NCBI GenBank assembly: GCA_023228125.1
Contig: JALOBT010000001.1
Span: 1 to 64,000 of the forward strand
From: Candidatus Cloacimonadota bacterium
Lineage (GTDB): Bacteria; Cloacimonadota; Cloacimonadia; Cloacimonadales; Cloacimonadaceae
Direction of reading: 5' to 3'
Length of the DNA stretch: 64,000 bases
Of the stretch, positions 47,713 through 56,142 are shown piece after piece. The notes under the pieces are model-generated. The model was not told the DNA's origin and ran no database searches. It worked only from the letters and a program-made list of their open reading frames with translations. The position numbers and the translations under genes are program-made. How positions within the stretch are numbered: the first letter of the stretch is position 1; every line of letters starts with the position of its first letter.

Positions 47713-47790
47713 CGGGATGTGGCGCAGTCCGGGTAGCGCACTTGAATGGGGTTCAAGGGGTCGCAGGTTCAAATCCTGTCATCCCGACCA
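47713..47790 (+). tRNA. tRNA-Pro (GGG anticodon)
   Basis: Full cloverleaf: acceptor CGGGATG/CATCCCG, D stem GCGC/GCGC, anticodon stem CTTGA/TCAAG around loop ATGGGGT (anticodon GGG), T stem GCAGG/CCTGT with TTCAAAT loop, discriminator A and encoded CCA (47788-47790). Confidence 0.95.
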
Positions 47791-47796
47791 AAGATT

Positions 47797-47822
47797 AAAG
47801 GTGACTTTGCAGTCACCTTTTT
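47797..47822 (+). terminator. Rho-independent terminator after tRNA-Pro
   Basis: AAAGGTGACT (47797-47806) pairs with AGTCACCTTT (47811-47820) around TTGC, followed by further T residues. It starts 7 bases after the tRNA end. Confidence 0.85.
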
Positions 47823-48102
47823 CTGTTATAGTGAGAAACCTTGCAATGATACTGGGTTTTATCGCTAGGAAAGAAAGAGTCTGTGCCAAATCTGAGACAG
47901 CATAGCAGATATAAACAGAGATTTGGAGTCTGTACCATTTAACTTTTATCAATAACGGAACACTGCGCTATGGTTCTTCTTTTGCGATTAGCATGGAATA
48001 TTGTGTATTCTCAATCCATTGTGACACTATGATCTATTAATAAAATAAGCTTTTCTTGCCTTACCAGCACAAAGAATTTCTCAACTTTTTCCGATCCGAG
48101 GA

Positions 48103-48108
48103 TATAAT
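48103..48108 (+). promoter_or_regulatory. Putative -10 box (TATAAT)
   Basis: Exact TATAAT 33 bases upstream of the small protein at 48141. No good -35 box lies at the expected spacing (CTCAAC at 17 bases). Nothing else is supported in 47823-48102. Confidence 0.4.
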
Positions 48109-48140
48109 AGAACCAGATAGCATAAAGAAAGGAGAGAAAA

Positions 48141-48404
48141 ATGGCATCAGCAAATCTTTGTTCCCACGTAGATGATCTGTATTCTATCTTGCAACGTTCT
48201 AAGGAAAACCTGGCCTATGAAACCCACACTGTCCCCGAGCATATCTTTCACAGTAACTTCAAAGCCTTCGAAGCCGAAATGTATACTTCAGAGCTCTATT
48301 TGAAAAGCTTCCAAGCCTTCAATGACACGCCGGTGGGAAAAATCAGACCAGAAAATGTGATTCCACAGCTGAATGCTTTGCGGGACAGTGGTAGCGAAGT
48401 ATAG
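48141..48404 (+). CDS. Small conserved-looking hypothetical protein
   Basis: 87 residues, not recognised. Strong ribosome site (AAAGGAGAG) and normal codon use support expression. Predicted mostly helical and soluble; residues SHVDDLYSILQRSKENLAYE and ALRDSGSEV give a charged profile. Ends 21 bases before an IS256 end remnant. A short open stretch beyond the remnant (48567-48660) could be its lost C-terminal part, so it may be truncated. Confidence 0.6.
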   Translation: MASANLCSHVDDLYSILQRSKENLAYETHTVPEHIFHSNFKAFEAEMYTSELYLKSFQAFNDTPVGKIRPENVIPQLNALRDSGSEV

Positions 48405-48424
48405 GTAAAGTGGCTTGTTTTGAA

Positions 48425-48566
48425 AAAGATCTTGACTGAAAAAGCAAAGATGAAAAAAACTTGCAACAGGTAATATGACCTTAGATAAATTGCAAGAAGC
48501 GAGAACTTAGATGTTCTCAGATAACCGTGAGATTATGAGTTGAATTTACACCAACCTTTGAGACGT
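48425..48566 (+). mobile_element. IS256 terminal remnant
   Basis: About 140 bases matching, in reverse complement, the left ends of the elements at 24482 and 30355: AAAGATGAAAAA, TTGCAAGAAGCGAGAAC, a GAGAAC/GTTCTC hairpin, then AATTTACACCAACCTTTGAG and ACGT at 48563-48566. No transposase remains. The rest of 48567-48740 holds only a short open stretch (T-K-D-N-G-L-Y-A-I-I...) of unknown meaning. Confidence 0.75.
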
Positions 48567-48740
48567 CACTAAAGATAATGGATTATATGCCATCATTAGT
48601 GATTTGTACTATACCTGCGAGGCTTTATCTGAACCGCAGTTTAGAGGGTTTAGAGGGTAAATAGTACTTGGCCTCTCATATCCCTCAGTGCGGGAGGCGT
48701 AGGGTTAGCCTATATCTTTGGCAAATAAGCCGCTTACCCT

Positions 48741-51623
48741 TTATAAGCTATCCTGGATCATTTCCAGGAAGGGAATCTCGAGCAGGAAGTAATCCGAAAG
48801 CTTGTTGAATTTGTGATCATAAGCACTGCCATATTTCAGGATGACGGGCACGAAGAGCAGATGGGTCTCTGCCCTTACTTCAAAGCCATTGGCATTATAG
48901 CTGCGGTTTTTAGGGCTGGAATCCAGGATATCCTCAAGCTGGGTGTAGTCGTGCCAGAGGGAAACTCCGGTATAGTGGATTGAAATCATATCACTTAAGA
49001 GATTGAAACCCATGTCGTTTGTGAGTTTGATATTTATTTCATTCTGCAGGTTCAGGATTTTCTTGCTTAGATAATTCGATTCATAGCCCCGCAGATAGTA
49101 TCTCTTGAAAGCAGGCCTGTTCCCGCTCTGGATTATTTCATATTGATCGGTACCGGGCAGGAATTGTGGTAATTGCTCTCCATTTACAAATTCATAATGA
49201 GCCCGGCTTGCCAAACTCACAGTTCTTAGCAGTTCACTATCACTTTTATTTAACAGCGGAGCGTAGGCAAAGCCGGCATGGATCGCGTGCTGATTAAAAT
49301 CGGTATTCATGCCCAGCGCTTCTGAGGCCATTTGCAAGGTATAATCTGCGCCCAAAGCACGTACCTTGTGCAGCTCGGAATTTCTCCACGGAAGATTGTA
49401 GCTATAGCCTGCTTTGCCTCCCAAGGAAGCGAAGCCTCGATCTCGGAAAATGGGGTTACTATTTACGTCCCTAAGGTCTGTATAGCTGAGCCCAAGGGAC
49501 AAATCCATATCCTGATAGGGGCGGATCAAGTTTACCGGGAAACTGATTTTGCCGCTTAGTTTGTCCATATCCTGATAATACAGCTTGTCCTCTCCCACTC
49601 CGGAAAACCACTGTTGGCGAGAATATGCAAGGTCTATCGTAGGTGCCAGGGTTTTGTTTTCATACATCAGCATCCACCAGGCGCGGTCATTCTGGCTATA
49701 AGGGATGGCCGCAAAACCACCCAGGAGATGCTTTCCCAAGGCTTCGGAAAACAGAAAGCCACCCGCGGCATACCGGTATAGAGGCAGGGCAAAACCCAAG
49801 CGCCACTTGATGTTGAGCCAGGAATTGTAGGGTTCCGGCTCTGAAAACTGAATATGTCCCAGGGAATCAGGAATGCTGTATAGGGGCTGCACACGCAGCC
49901 ATTTATTGTAGTAATTCTCTGTAAAGTCTTTGGCTGGAGCGAACGGAGGCTGAGGAGTAAACCAACCCGGCAGTCTGGAGCCTTGATCAAAATCCGCCAT
50001 CACGTACATTTTATCATCAAGATAGCGGATGGGGCTTGCGTTGTAGGGAGTTTGGGCAAATTCCTGTGTGCTCTGTGTTGCCAGATTATACATCAGGATA
50101 TCCAGGCTGAAATCAAGCTTGTTTTCCAGGGTATAGAGCAGTTCGTCGTCGTTATTCCATTTCAGCGATAATGCCATGCCGGTTAAGGGAAGTATTTGCG
50201 AAACCTGCCTGTGTTTGAGCTCCAGAATGCTGATATTGAATTCTTTGGCGCTGTCAAACACGGTAAAAGCCAGCTTCTGGCCATCGGGGGATAAGCTTAG
50301 ATTGCCAATCTGCTCATCAAAGCCAAGCGAATAAATGTTCTGCACAGATCGATCAGGATTCAGGTACAAGATCTCATTGCTGTTAGCGCTCAGCTTTTGG
50401 TAATAGATGCCGCCTTCGCCGTCAATCTCGGGGTAATTGCCTTCGCTGAAGCTCTGCAGCTTATGATTTTGGATATCGTACTGGTATATTCGGGGTGCCA
50501 AGCGCCCTTTCTGGTGCCGCGTATAGACGGCAAAAGCAGCCCAATTGCCGTTTTCACTGAGAGATATCTTGGTAAAACGGCCTGTTTTAAAGATGCTTCG
50601 GGCTTTGTAGAGCTTGAGTTTATCACTTTTCAGGCTATCGGCTGCCACATCTGCCAGTAAGAGATCAAAATATCCCTGGTGGGCGGATTTCCGGGCCACA
50701 AACAGCAGTTTGTCGTTTTTCCAATCCAGATCGTTAAATTGGTAATAGTCGGTGGCCAAGGCTGTAAAATCGTTGATATTGCCTGCGCTGCTGGTATCGG
50801 CAGGACAGGACTTGGCCTTGTAAACTTCGCCATAGTAATAGGTATAGACATGGCGGCGCCACTCTTCTTCAAACTCGCTGTAGCTTTGTTTGTACACCTC
50901 TTGGAAGGCTCCCCCAAAGGCGAAAAGCTTGCCGGCATTGCGGTATTTCAAGAGTTCGATGAGCTTTTCTTCCCCATACTTGGCGGCCAGATAGCGAAGC
51001 TTGGAAAATCCATCGGCATACATCAGGTGTCCCTCCACTTCAGGAGAGGGGATTATAGCTTCTTGCGACAAAATGGAGGCTTTCAGAAATCTATCACCCC
51101 GATTGTAGCCCCAGGGCTCTCCACTGAAATACTGGGCATAGCCTTCATTGATGTTACGGGGGATATTGGGGAACATAGGGACCCACGGAGTAAGCCAGCC
51201 CTCAATTGAGGCCGCCACAAACCAATGCGAAATCTCATGGGAGACCACCTTGCGAATCCACTTGTCATTGCCTGTAAAATGCGCAGTGAAGTCGTTCTGA
51301 TTGATCCAAATGAAGATGTAGAAAGACATTGCGGCCGCACCATTGGCGATATTATCCTGATCCGAAACATAGATGATACAAGTCTTTTGGGGAGTGATAT
51401 CATAGGTCTTCACCAAGGTGTCAAATGTGTTTTGAGCGATGCCAGCGGTCAAGCGGGCTTGCGCCTCCAGAGGATCATGATAGATTATTTTGCAGTTCTC
51501 GGTTTGGATACTCTTCCAGTCCAGTTCCGGGTGATTTCTCTGGTTGAAACCATTAAAAGCCACTATGCCCAATACTTGCCCAGCCAGCAGCAATAATAGA
51601 ACTATCAGTAAAGGTCTTTTCAT
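48741..51623 (-). CDS. Secreted zinc metalloprotease - beta-propeller - outer membrane barrel protein
   Basis: 960 residues. Signal peptide (~1-20), then a peptidase-MA-like zinc protease domain with HEISH (H129, E130, H133) and the third-ligand region NEGYAQYF (E160). Next comes a TolB/WD40-type propeller (LSLSPDGQKLAFTVFD, LSLKWNNDDELLYTLE), and finally ~330 residues of amphipathic strands ending in a barrel-like region (FKRYYLRGYESNYLSKK as in surface-antigen barrels). It probably sits in the outer membrane with the protease on one face. Transcribed alone, divergent from the GcvT-like gene. Confidence 0.82.
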   Translation of the reverse strand: MKRPLLIVLLLLLAGQVLGIVAFNGFNQRNHPELDWKSIQTENCKIIYHDPLEAQARLTAGIAQNTFDTLVKTYDITPQKTCIIYVSDQDNIANGAAAMSFYIFIWINQNDFTAHFTGNDKWIRKVVSHEISHWFVAASIEGWLTPWVPMFPNIPRNINEGYAQYFSGEPWGYNRGDRFLKASILSQEAIIPSPEVEGHLMYADGFSKLRYLAAKYGEEKLIELLKYRNAGKLFAFGGAFQEVYKQSYSEFEEEWRRHVYTYYYGEVYKAKSCPADTSSAGNINDFTALATDYYQFNDLDWKNDKLLFVARKSAHQGYFDLLLADVAADSLKSDKLKLYKARSIFKTGRFTKISLSENGNWAAFAVYTRHQKGRLAPRIYQYDIQNHKLQSFSEGNYPEIDGEGGIYYQKLSANSNEILYLNPDRSVQNIYSLGFDEQIGNLSLSPDGQKLAFTVFDSAKEFNISILELKHRQVSQILPLTGMALSLKWNNDDELLYTLENKLDFSLDILMYNLATQSTQEFAQTPYNASPIRYLDDKMYVMADFDQGSRLPGWFTPQPPFAPAKDFTENYYNKWLRVQPLYSIPDSLGHIQFSEPEPYNSWLNIKWRLGFALPLYRYAAGGFLFSEALGKHLLGGFAAIPYSQNDRAWWMLMYENKTLAPTIDLAYSRQQWFSGVGEDKLYYQDMDKLSGKISFPVNLIRPYQDMDLSLGLSYTDLRDVNSNPIFRDRGFASLGGKAGYSYNLPWRNSELHKVRALGADYTLQMASEALGMNTDFNQHAIHAGFAYAPLLNKSDSELLRTVSLASRAHYEFVNGEQLPQFLPGTDQYEIIQSGNRPAFKRYYLRGYESNYLSKKILNLQNEINIKLTNDMGFNLLSDMISIHYTGVSLWHDYTQLEDILDSSPKNRSYNANGFEVRAETHLLFVPVILKYGSAYDHKFNKLSDYFLLEIPFLEMIQDSL

Positions 51624-51902
51624 CTAAGTCTCCTGTAATCAGTTTAATCTCTTTAGCTTTATTCTTTCTCACATCAGTTCGTGATCTAAGTCCAAAATCG
51701 CATCATTTTTAGGGTTTATATTCGGTCAAGCTGAATAAACTCCTATGATCGCAATGCTGGTCTCATAAACCCAGGCAAATAGCAGATTAGCTGGGGTTTA
51801 TCTCCACTTTAAACCAGAACAAAACCGCAAAAGTAAAAAAGAGCTTTACAGAATAGCGGGAATTTGGTCTTTGGAAAGAAAAATACATTCTGGAGTGATT
51901 TC

Positions 51903-53294
51903 ATGAAGAAATACGGTTTTGACTTTCCTGAAAGCCTGCGTAAGACCTTCCTTTTTGACTTGGAAGAGAATTGGTATTTACCGCTTTATGCAGAGCGTAA
52001 GGGCATCCCTTTGCAGAGCGCCATACGTCGCAATTTTGGCGAGTATAATATGGCTGTGAACTATCTCAGCTCGGTTTTGGAAGAAGCCGCCGCGGTGAAC
52101 AAAGTGGCGGTATATAATATCGATCACATGGCGCAGATCCGGGTATATGGCAAAGATGCTGCCGCGCTCTTAAACCGCTCTTTGGGCGCCAGCTTCTCTG
52201 AGATGAAGGTGGGCGGATGCAAATATACCTTGCTGCTCAATGAAGCCGGTGGGGTGCAGGATGATATGATCCTGATGCGCATCTCGGAGGAAGAATTCAT
52301 CCTGGTGATCAATGCTGGACACGACATCACAGCCGAGGTGGAAATCGATGGCAAAAAGGTGAATCTGATTGCCGATATCGATCGCATCATGAAAAACAAG
52401 AAGAGTGGGGAAGATGTGGAAGCCGAAGATATCTCGGATCAGCTTGTAAAGGTGGATATCCAAGGCCCGCTGTCCTTCAAGGTGATCAAGGAAATCTTTG
52501 GGGCAGAGGTGCTGAAAAACCGCTCCAAGCCCGAAAAGAACATGAGCTTCTTTACTTTTAACGAGTTTGAGAAGAATTCACAGAAGTATTACATCAGCCG
52601 CACCGGATATACAAACCGTTGGGGTTGGGAGCTTTATATCCCCGCAGCCAATGCTGCAGAAGACTTTAAAAAGATCGTGACCAAAGCCCTGGATTTGGGC
52701 GGACTGCTGGTAGGCTTGGGTGGCAGAGACGAGAATCGCATCTCCGCTGGTGCCTTTGGTTTACCGCTGATGGGCAGCGAATATGATCCTGAACACAATC
52801 CCATCAATAGTCCCTTGTATGATGCCGCCATCGACATGAGCAAGGAAGATTTTGTGGGCAAAGCCGCTCTGCAAAAGGCCTTGGATGCAGGCGTGACGAA
52901 GCGCCTGAGCATCATCATCACTGAAGGACTCGTCACAGGACGCGGCGTGTATCGGGATGGCAAACGCATTGGCAGCGTTAGCTCCAGCATCAATTCCCCC
53001 AATCTCAGCCATGAGCAACGCCTGGCGATAGGCTCCAAGCGCAAAAACGTCAATGAACCTGAAGGAACTGCGGCGATTGGCCTGGCCTGGCTCTCTGAAA
53101 ACCAATTTGCCACCGATGCCGAAGGCAAAGACATTGCTACCCGGGATGATAAGCCTGTGCGCATCCCAGTGGAATTCTTCCGCGAAGACGAAGCTGGACA
53201 GCCCAAGGGCACAAGCATGGTGGGATATCTCACCCAAGAAGGAATCACTCCGGCTACCGCGCCGAAAGCCCTGAAAAGCATCGAAAACCTATAA
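51903..53294 (+). CDS. GcvT-like aminomethyltransferase family protein
   Basis: About 463 residues with the GcvT folate-binding fold: RVYGKDAAALLNRSLG, GGVQDDMILMRI, the FTGYTGE-like SRTGYTNRWGWELYIP, and RDENRISAGAFGLPLMGSEYDPEHNP. Longer than glycine-cleavage T protein (~365) and with several motif changes, so it may use another one-carbon substrate; the other glycine-cleavage genes are not adjacent. I start at ATG 51903 with GGAG 7 bases upstream rather than TTG 51864. Confidence 0.8.
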   Translation: MKKYGFDFPESLRKTFLFDLEENWYLPLYAERKGIPLQSAIRRNFGEYNMAVNYLSSVLEEAAAVNKVAVYNIDHMAQIRVYGKDAAALLNRSLGASFSEMKVGGCKYTLLLNEAGGVQDDMILMRISEEEFILVINAGHDITAEVEIDGKKVNLIADIDRIMKNKKSGEDVEAEDISDQLVKVDIQGPLSFKVIKEIFGAEVLKNRSKPEKNMSFFTFNEFEKNSQKYYISRTGYTNRWGWELYIPAANAAEDFKKIVTKALDLGGLLVGLGGRDENRISAGAFGLPLMGSEYDPEHNPINSPLYDAAIDMSKEDFVGKAALQKALDAGVTKRLSIIITEGLVTGRGVYRDGKRIGSVSSSINSPNLSHEQRLAIGSKRKNVNEPEGTAAIGLAWLSENQFATDAEGKDIATRDDKPVRIPVEFFREDEAGQPKGTSMVGYLTQEGITPATAPKALKSIENL

Positions 53295-53304
53295 GTATGG
53301 ATCT

Positions 53305-53328
53305 GGCTCCCCTCAAACAAGGGGAGCC
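53305..53328 (+). terminator. Strong hairpin after GcvT-like gene
   Basis: GGCTCCCCT (53305-53313) pairs perfectly with AGGGGAGCC (53320-53328) around CAAACA. No T-run follows, so it could be an attenuator or RNA stabiliser rather than a full terminator before the transporter genes. Confidence 0.45.
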
Positions 53329-53363
53329 GGAGCCCTCTGATTTCTCAAAATAATGGAGCAAAA

Positions 53364-54131
53364 ATGATATCAGTACACAATCTGGTGAAAGCATTTCCCC
53401 AAAAGGGCGGTACTACTTTCTATGCCGTGAATGACGTCTCTTTTAGCGCAGATGATGGCGAGATCGTCTGCCTTCTTGGCGTAAACGGAGCCGGAAAGAC
53501 CACCACCATGAGAGTGCTTTCCACCGTCTTCAAAGCCACCAGCGGAACCGCCGAAATACAGGGCTGGGACATCAAGACCCATCCGCAGCAGGTCAGGAAT
53601 AACCTGGGCTTTCTCACCGGAGATACCGGGCTTTACAATCGCCTGCGGGTGCATGAGTTTATCCGCTATTTTGGCAGATTGTATTCCATGAAAGATGAGG
53701 CTATCACTCGCAGTATGAACGAAATGGCCGAGCTGCTGGATATGAAAGACTTTATGGATAAAAAGATTGAGTTTCTCTCCACCGGCATGAAGCAAAAGGT
53801 CTCCATCGTGCGCTCCATCATTCACGATCCGCCGGTGATGATCTTTGATGAACCTACCGCGGGCCTGGATATCCTCACGGCGCGCAATATCATCTCCTTT
53901 ATCCGCACTTGTAAAGAACGCGGTAAGTGTGTACTCTTTAGCACCCACATCATGCGGGAAGCCGAACGTCTGGCAGATAGGATTGTAATGATCCACAAGG
54001 GGCGGATTTTGGCGGAAGGAAGCCTGGATGCCCTGCGCGAGGAGACTTCACAGACCGATCTGGATGATATCTTCGTTTTCTATGTGAATCAATATACCGA
54101 AGGTGCCAAGGTGGAAGCTCATGAATTTTAA
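53364..54131 (+). CDS. natA: ABC transporter ATPase, NatA type
   Basis: 255-residue ATP-binding subunit: Walker A GVNGAGKTT (39-47), signature LSTGMKQKVS, Walker B VMIFDEPTAGLD, and H-loop FSTHIMREAERL. The NatA class pairs with NatB permeases in Na+ extrusion or peptide/drug export. It overlaps the permease gene by 11 bases; TGGAGC lies 9 bases before the ATG. Confidence 0.9.
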   Translation: MISVHNLVKAFPQKGGTTFYAVNDVSFSADDGEIVCLLGVNGAGKTTTMRVLSTVFKATSGTAEIQGWDIKTHPQQVRNNLGFLTGDTGLYNRLRVHEFIRYFGRLYSMKDEAITRSMNEMAELLDMKDFMDKKIEFLSTGMKQKVSIVRSIIHDPPVMIFDEPTAGLDILTARNIISFIRTCKERGKCVLFSTHIMREAERLADRIVMIHKGRILAEGSLDALREETSQTDLDDIFVFYVNQYTEGAKVEAHEF

Positions 54132-56142
54132 GAAGATAATGATAGTCTATCGCAAGGAACTGATGGAAGTTCTGCGCGACAAACGCACCCTCTTTATGAT
54201 CCTGCTCTTACCGGTGATCTTATACCCGGTCTTGATCATCGGATTCAACGCCGTCATGTCCCGGCAGACCGGCGTCCTGGAAGAGCAAGGAGCCACGATC
54301 GCCATTCAGGATAGTGTGAATACTCATGTTTCGGCGCGACTTCTGGATGAACTCAGCAAGATCGAGCATTACACTCTGATCCCCGCTGCTGAAAATGCGC
54401 AAAGTCTATACACGAGCAAAGATATCCAGAGCATCGTTACTTTGCGTGATTCGGTCTCTGCAGATGGTCTGATCACTTACCAGATCTATGTTCAATACGA
54501 TGAGACCAACGATCGCAGCCAGCTTACTTTTGCCAAAATCAGAGATGCCTTGAAGGCCAGCGAGAAGTCTCTGGTAGAAGAAGAATTGCAGCTTTCCGGC
54601 CTTAATCCCGAGATCATGAACCTCATCGATGTGCGCAGGCTCAATACCGCCGATTCGCAAAAGACCATGGGTAAGGTGCTGGGAATGATCCTGCCTTATA
54701 TCATGATCATCATGCTCTTAAGCGGTGCTTCAGTGGTGGCGGCAGACCTGGTAGCCGGCGAAAAAGAACGCAAGACCCTGGAGACCCTTTTGGTGGCTGG
54801 AGTGGATCGGCGCGACATCGTGATCGGCAAATACCTCACCATCATTACCTTGGGGATGATAAATCTGATCGTGAATCTGTTTAGCATCAGTTTCTCCATG
54901 CAATATATGCTGTCCCAGGCTGGAATAGATTTGGCCGGAGCAGGGATGCCGATCAAGGCCATCTTCATTCTCCTGGCGGCGATGTTGCCTTTGGCCACCC
55001 TCTTTTCCGCTATCTTGCTTTCCATCTCCACCTTCAGCCGCAATATGAAGGAAGCACGCACTTACGAACAGCCTCTTTTGATGGTATCCATGATCCTGGC
55101 GATGATCAGCTTCCTGCCAGCTATCGAGATGAACAATCTCATGGCCCTCATTCCGATCGTAAATATCGCCCTGCTCTTCAAAGCCGTGATGATGAACGAC
55201 TATCAGCTTTCGCATCTCTTTCTTACCATTCTCAGTACTCTCGTGTTGGATGTGATCGCGATCTGGGGTACGATCAAGCTTTTTGGCACCGAAGGGATTC
55301 TGTTTCGTTCCGAAGATGACGGCAGCTCTCTGAAGGGTCTTAAAAGAGGGGATAAAATGCGCGAACATGTCTTCTTCTCACCTTACAATGGCATGATCTA
55401 CTTTGTTTTGGCCTTGCTGCTGCTCTACTATCTGGGCAGCTATATGCAAATCAAGGATCTGGGAACGGGGCTACTAATGACTCAGCTCTTTGTGATCCTG
55501 CTTCCCGCCCTCCTGGTTCTAAAGATCTTCAAGCTGCCAGCCAAGGAAATACTCAGGCTGAAGCCACCCAAAATCAAAGAAGTCCTGCTGGTTCCTTTTA
55601 TCGCTGTATCAGCAACGGTCCTGGTCGCGCTTGTTTCCCAAGTGATCAATGCGATCTATCCTTTCCCAGAAGAGTATCTCAAAAACCTGGGGAAACTCTT
55701 TGAACTGGATATGCCGCTGTGGCGCAGCTTCCTGATCATAGCCATCGCCCCTGGAATCTGTGAAGAGCTGCTCTTTCGCGGACTGATGCCGCGCTTCTTT
55801 GAAAAGTATGGCATCAAGGTGAATATCGTGCTTACTGCCCTGCTTTTTGCCGCTTTCCATCTCGATCCATTCCGCTTTTTGCCGGTTTTCCTTTTGGGCA
55901 TGCTCCTGGGATACCTTACCCTGCGCAGTGGATCGATCTTCAATTCCATGATCTCCCATGCCCTGAATAACTCCCTGGCACTCTTTATGACAGCCTTTGC
56001 AGGCTCTTCCTGGCTCAAGGTATTCATCAGTGGTGAGGATGAACTGAGATATTGGCTGGCTGCGCCTGCCATCTTAATTTTAATAATAGCATTGTACTTG
56101 TTCCATAAAGTAACTGGAGGTAAAGAATGTGTGGAATCGTAG
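54121..56142 (+). CDS. NatB-type ABC permease fused to CPBP intramembrane protease
   Basis: 673 residues. The N-terminal ~400 are an ABC-2/NatB permease (first helix TLFMILLLPVILYPVLIIGF, large extracytoplasmic domain, then helices and AGEKERKTLETLL). The C-terminal ~260 form a CPBP (Abi/CAAX) membrane metalloprotease with EELLFR, FAAFHLDPFRF and SHALNN catalytic motifs. Such fusions are known in several phyla; the protease may process an exported peptide or lipoprotein. ATG 54121 is inside the natA end; an upstream frame start at 54103 is less likely. Overlaps glmS by 16 bases. Confidence 0.88.
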   Translation: MNFKKIMIVYRKELMEVLRDKRTLFMILLLPVILYPVLIIGFNAVMSRQTGVLEEQGATIAIQDSVNTHVSARLLDELSKIEHYTLIPAAENAQSLYTSKDIQSIVTLRDSVSADGLITYQIYVQYDETNDRSQLTFAKIRDALKASEKSLVEEELQLSGLNPEIMNLIDVRRLNTADSQKTMGKVLGMILPYIMIIMLLSGASVVAADLVAGEKERKTLETLLVAGVDRRDIVIGKYLTIITLGMINLIVNLFSISFSMQYMLSQAGIDLAGAGMPIKAIFILLAAMLPLATLFSAILLSISTFSRNMKEARTYEQPLLMVSMILAMISFLPAIEMNNLMALIPIVNIALLFKAVMMNDYQLSHLFLTILSTLVLDVIAIWGTIKLFGTEGILFRSEDDGSSLKGLKRGDKMREHVFFSPYNGMIYFVLALLLLYYLGSYMQIKDLGTGLLMTQLFVILLPALLVLKIFKLPAKEILRLKPPKIKEVLLVPFIAVSATVLVALVSQVINAIYPFPEEYLKNLGKLFELDMPLWRSFLIIAIAPGICEELLFRGLMPRFFEKYGIKVNIVLTALLFAAFHLDPFRFLPVFLLGMLLGYLTLRSGSIFNSMISHALNNSLALFMTAFAGSSWLKVFISGEDELRYWLAAPAILILIIALYLFHKVTGGKECVES

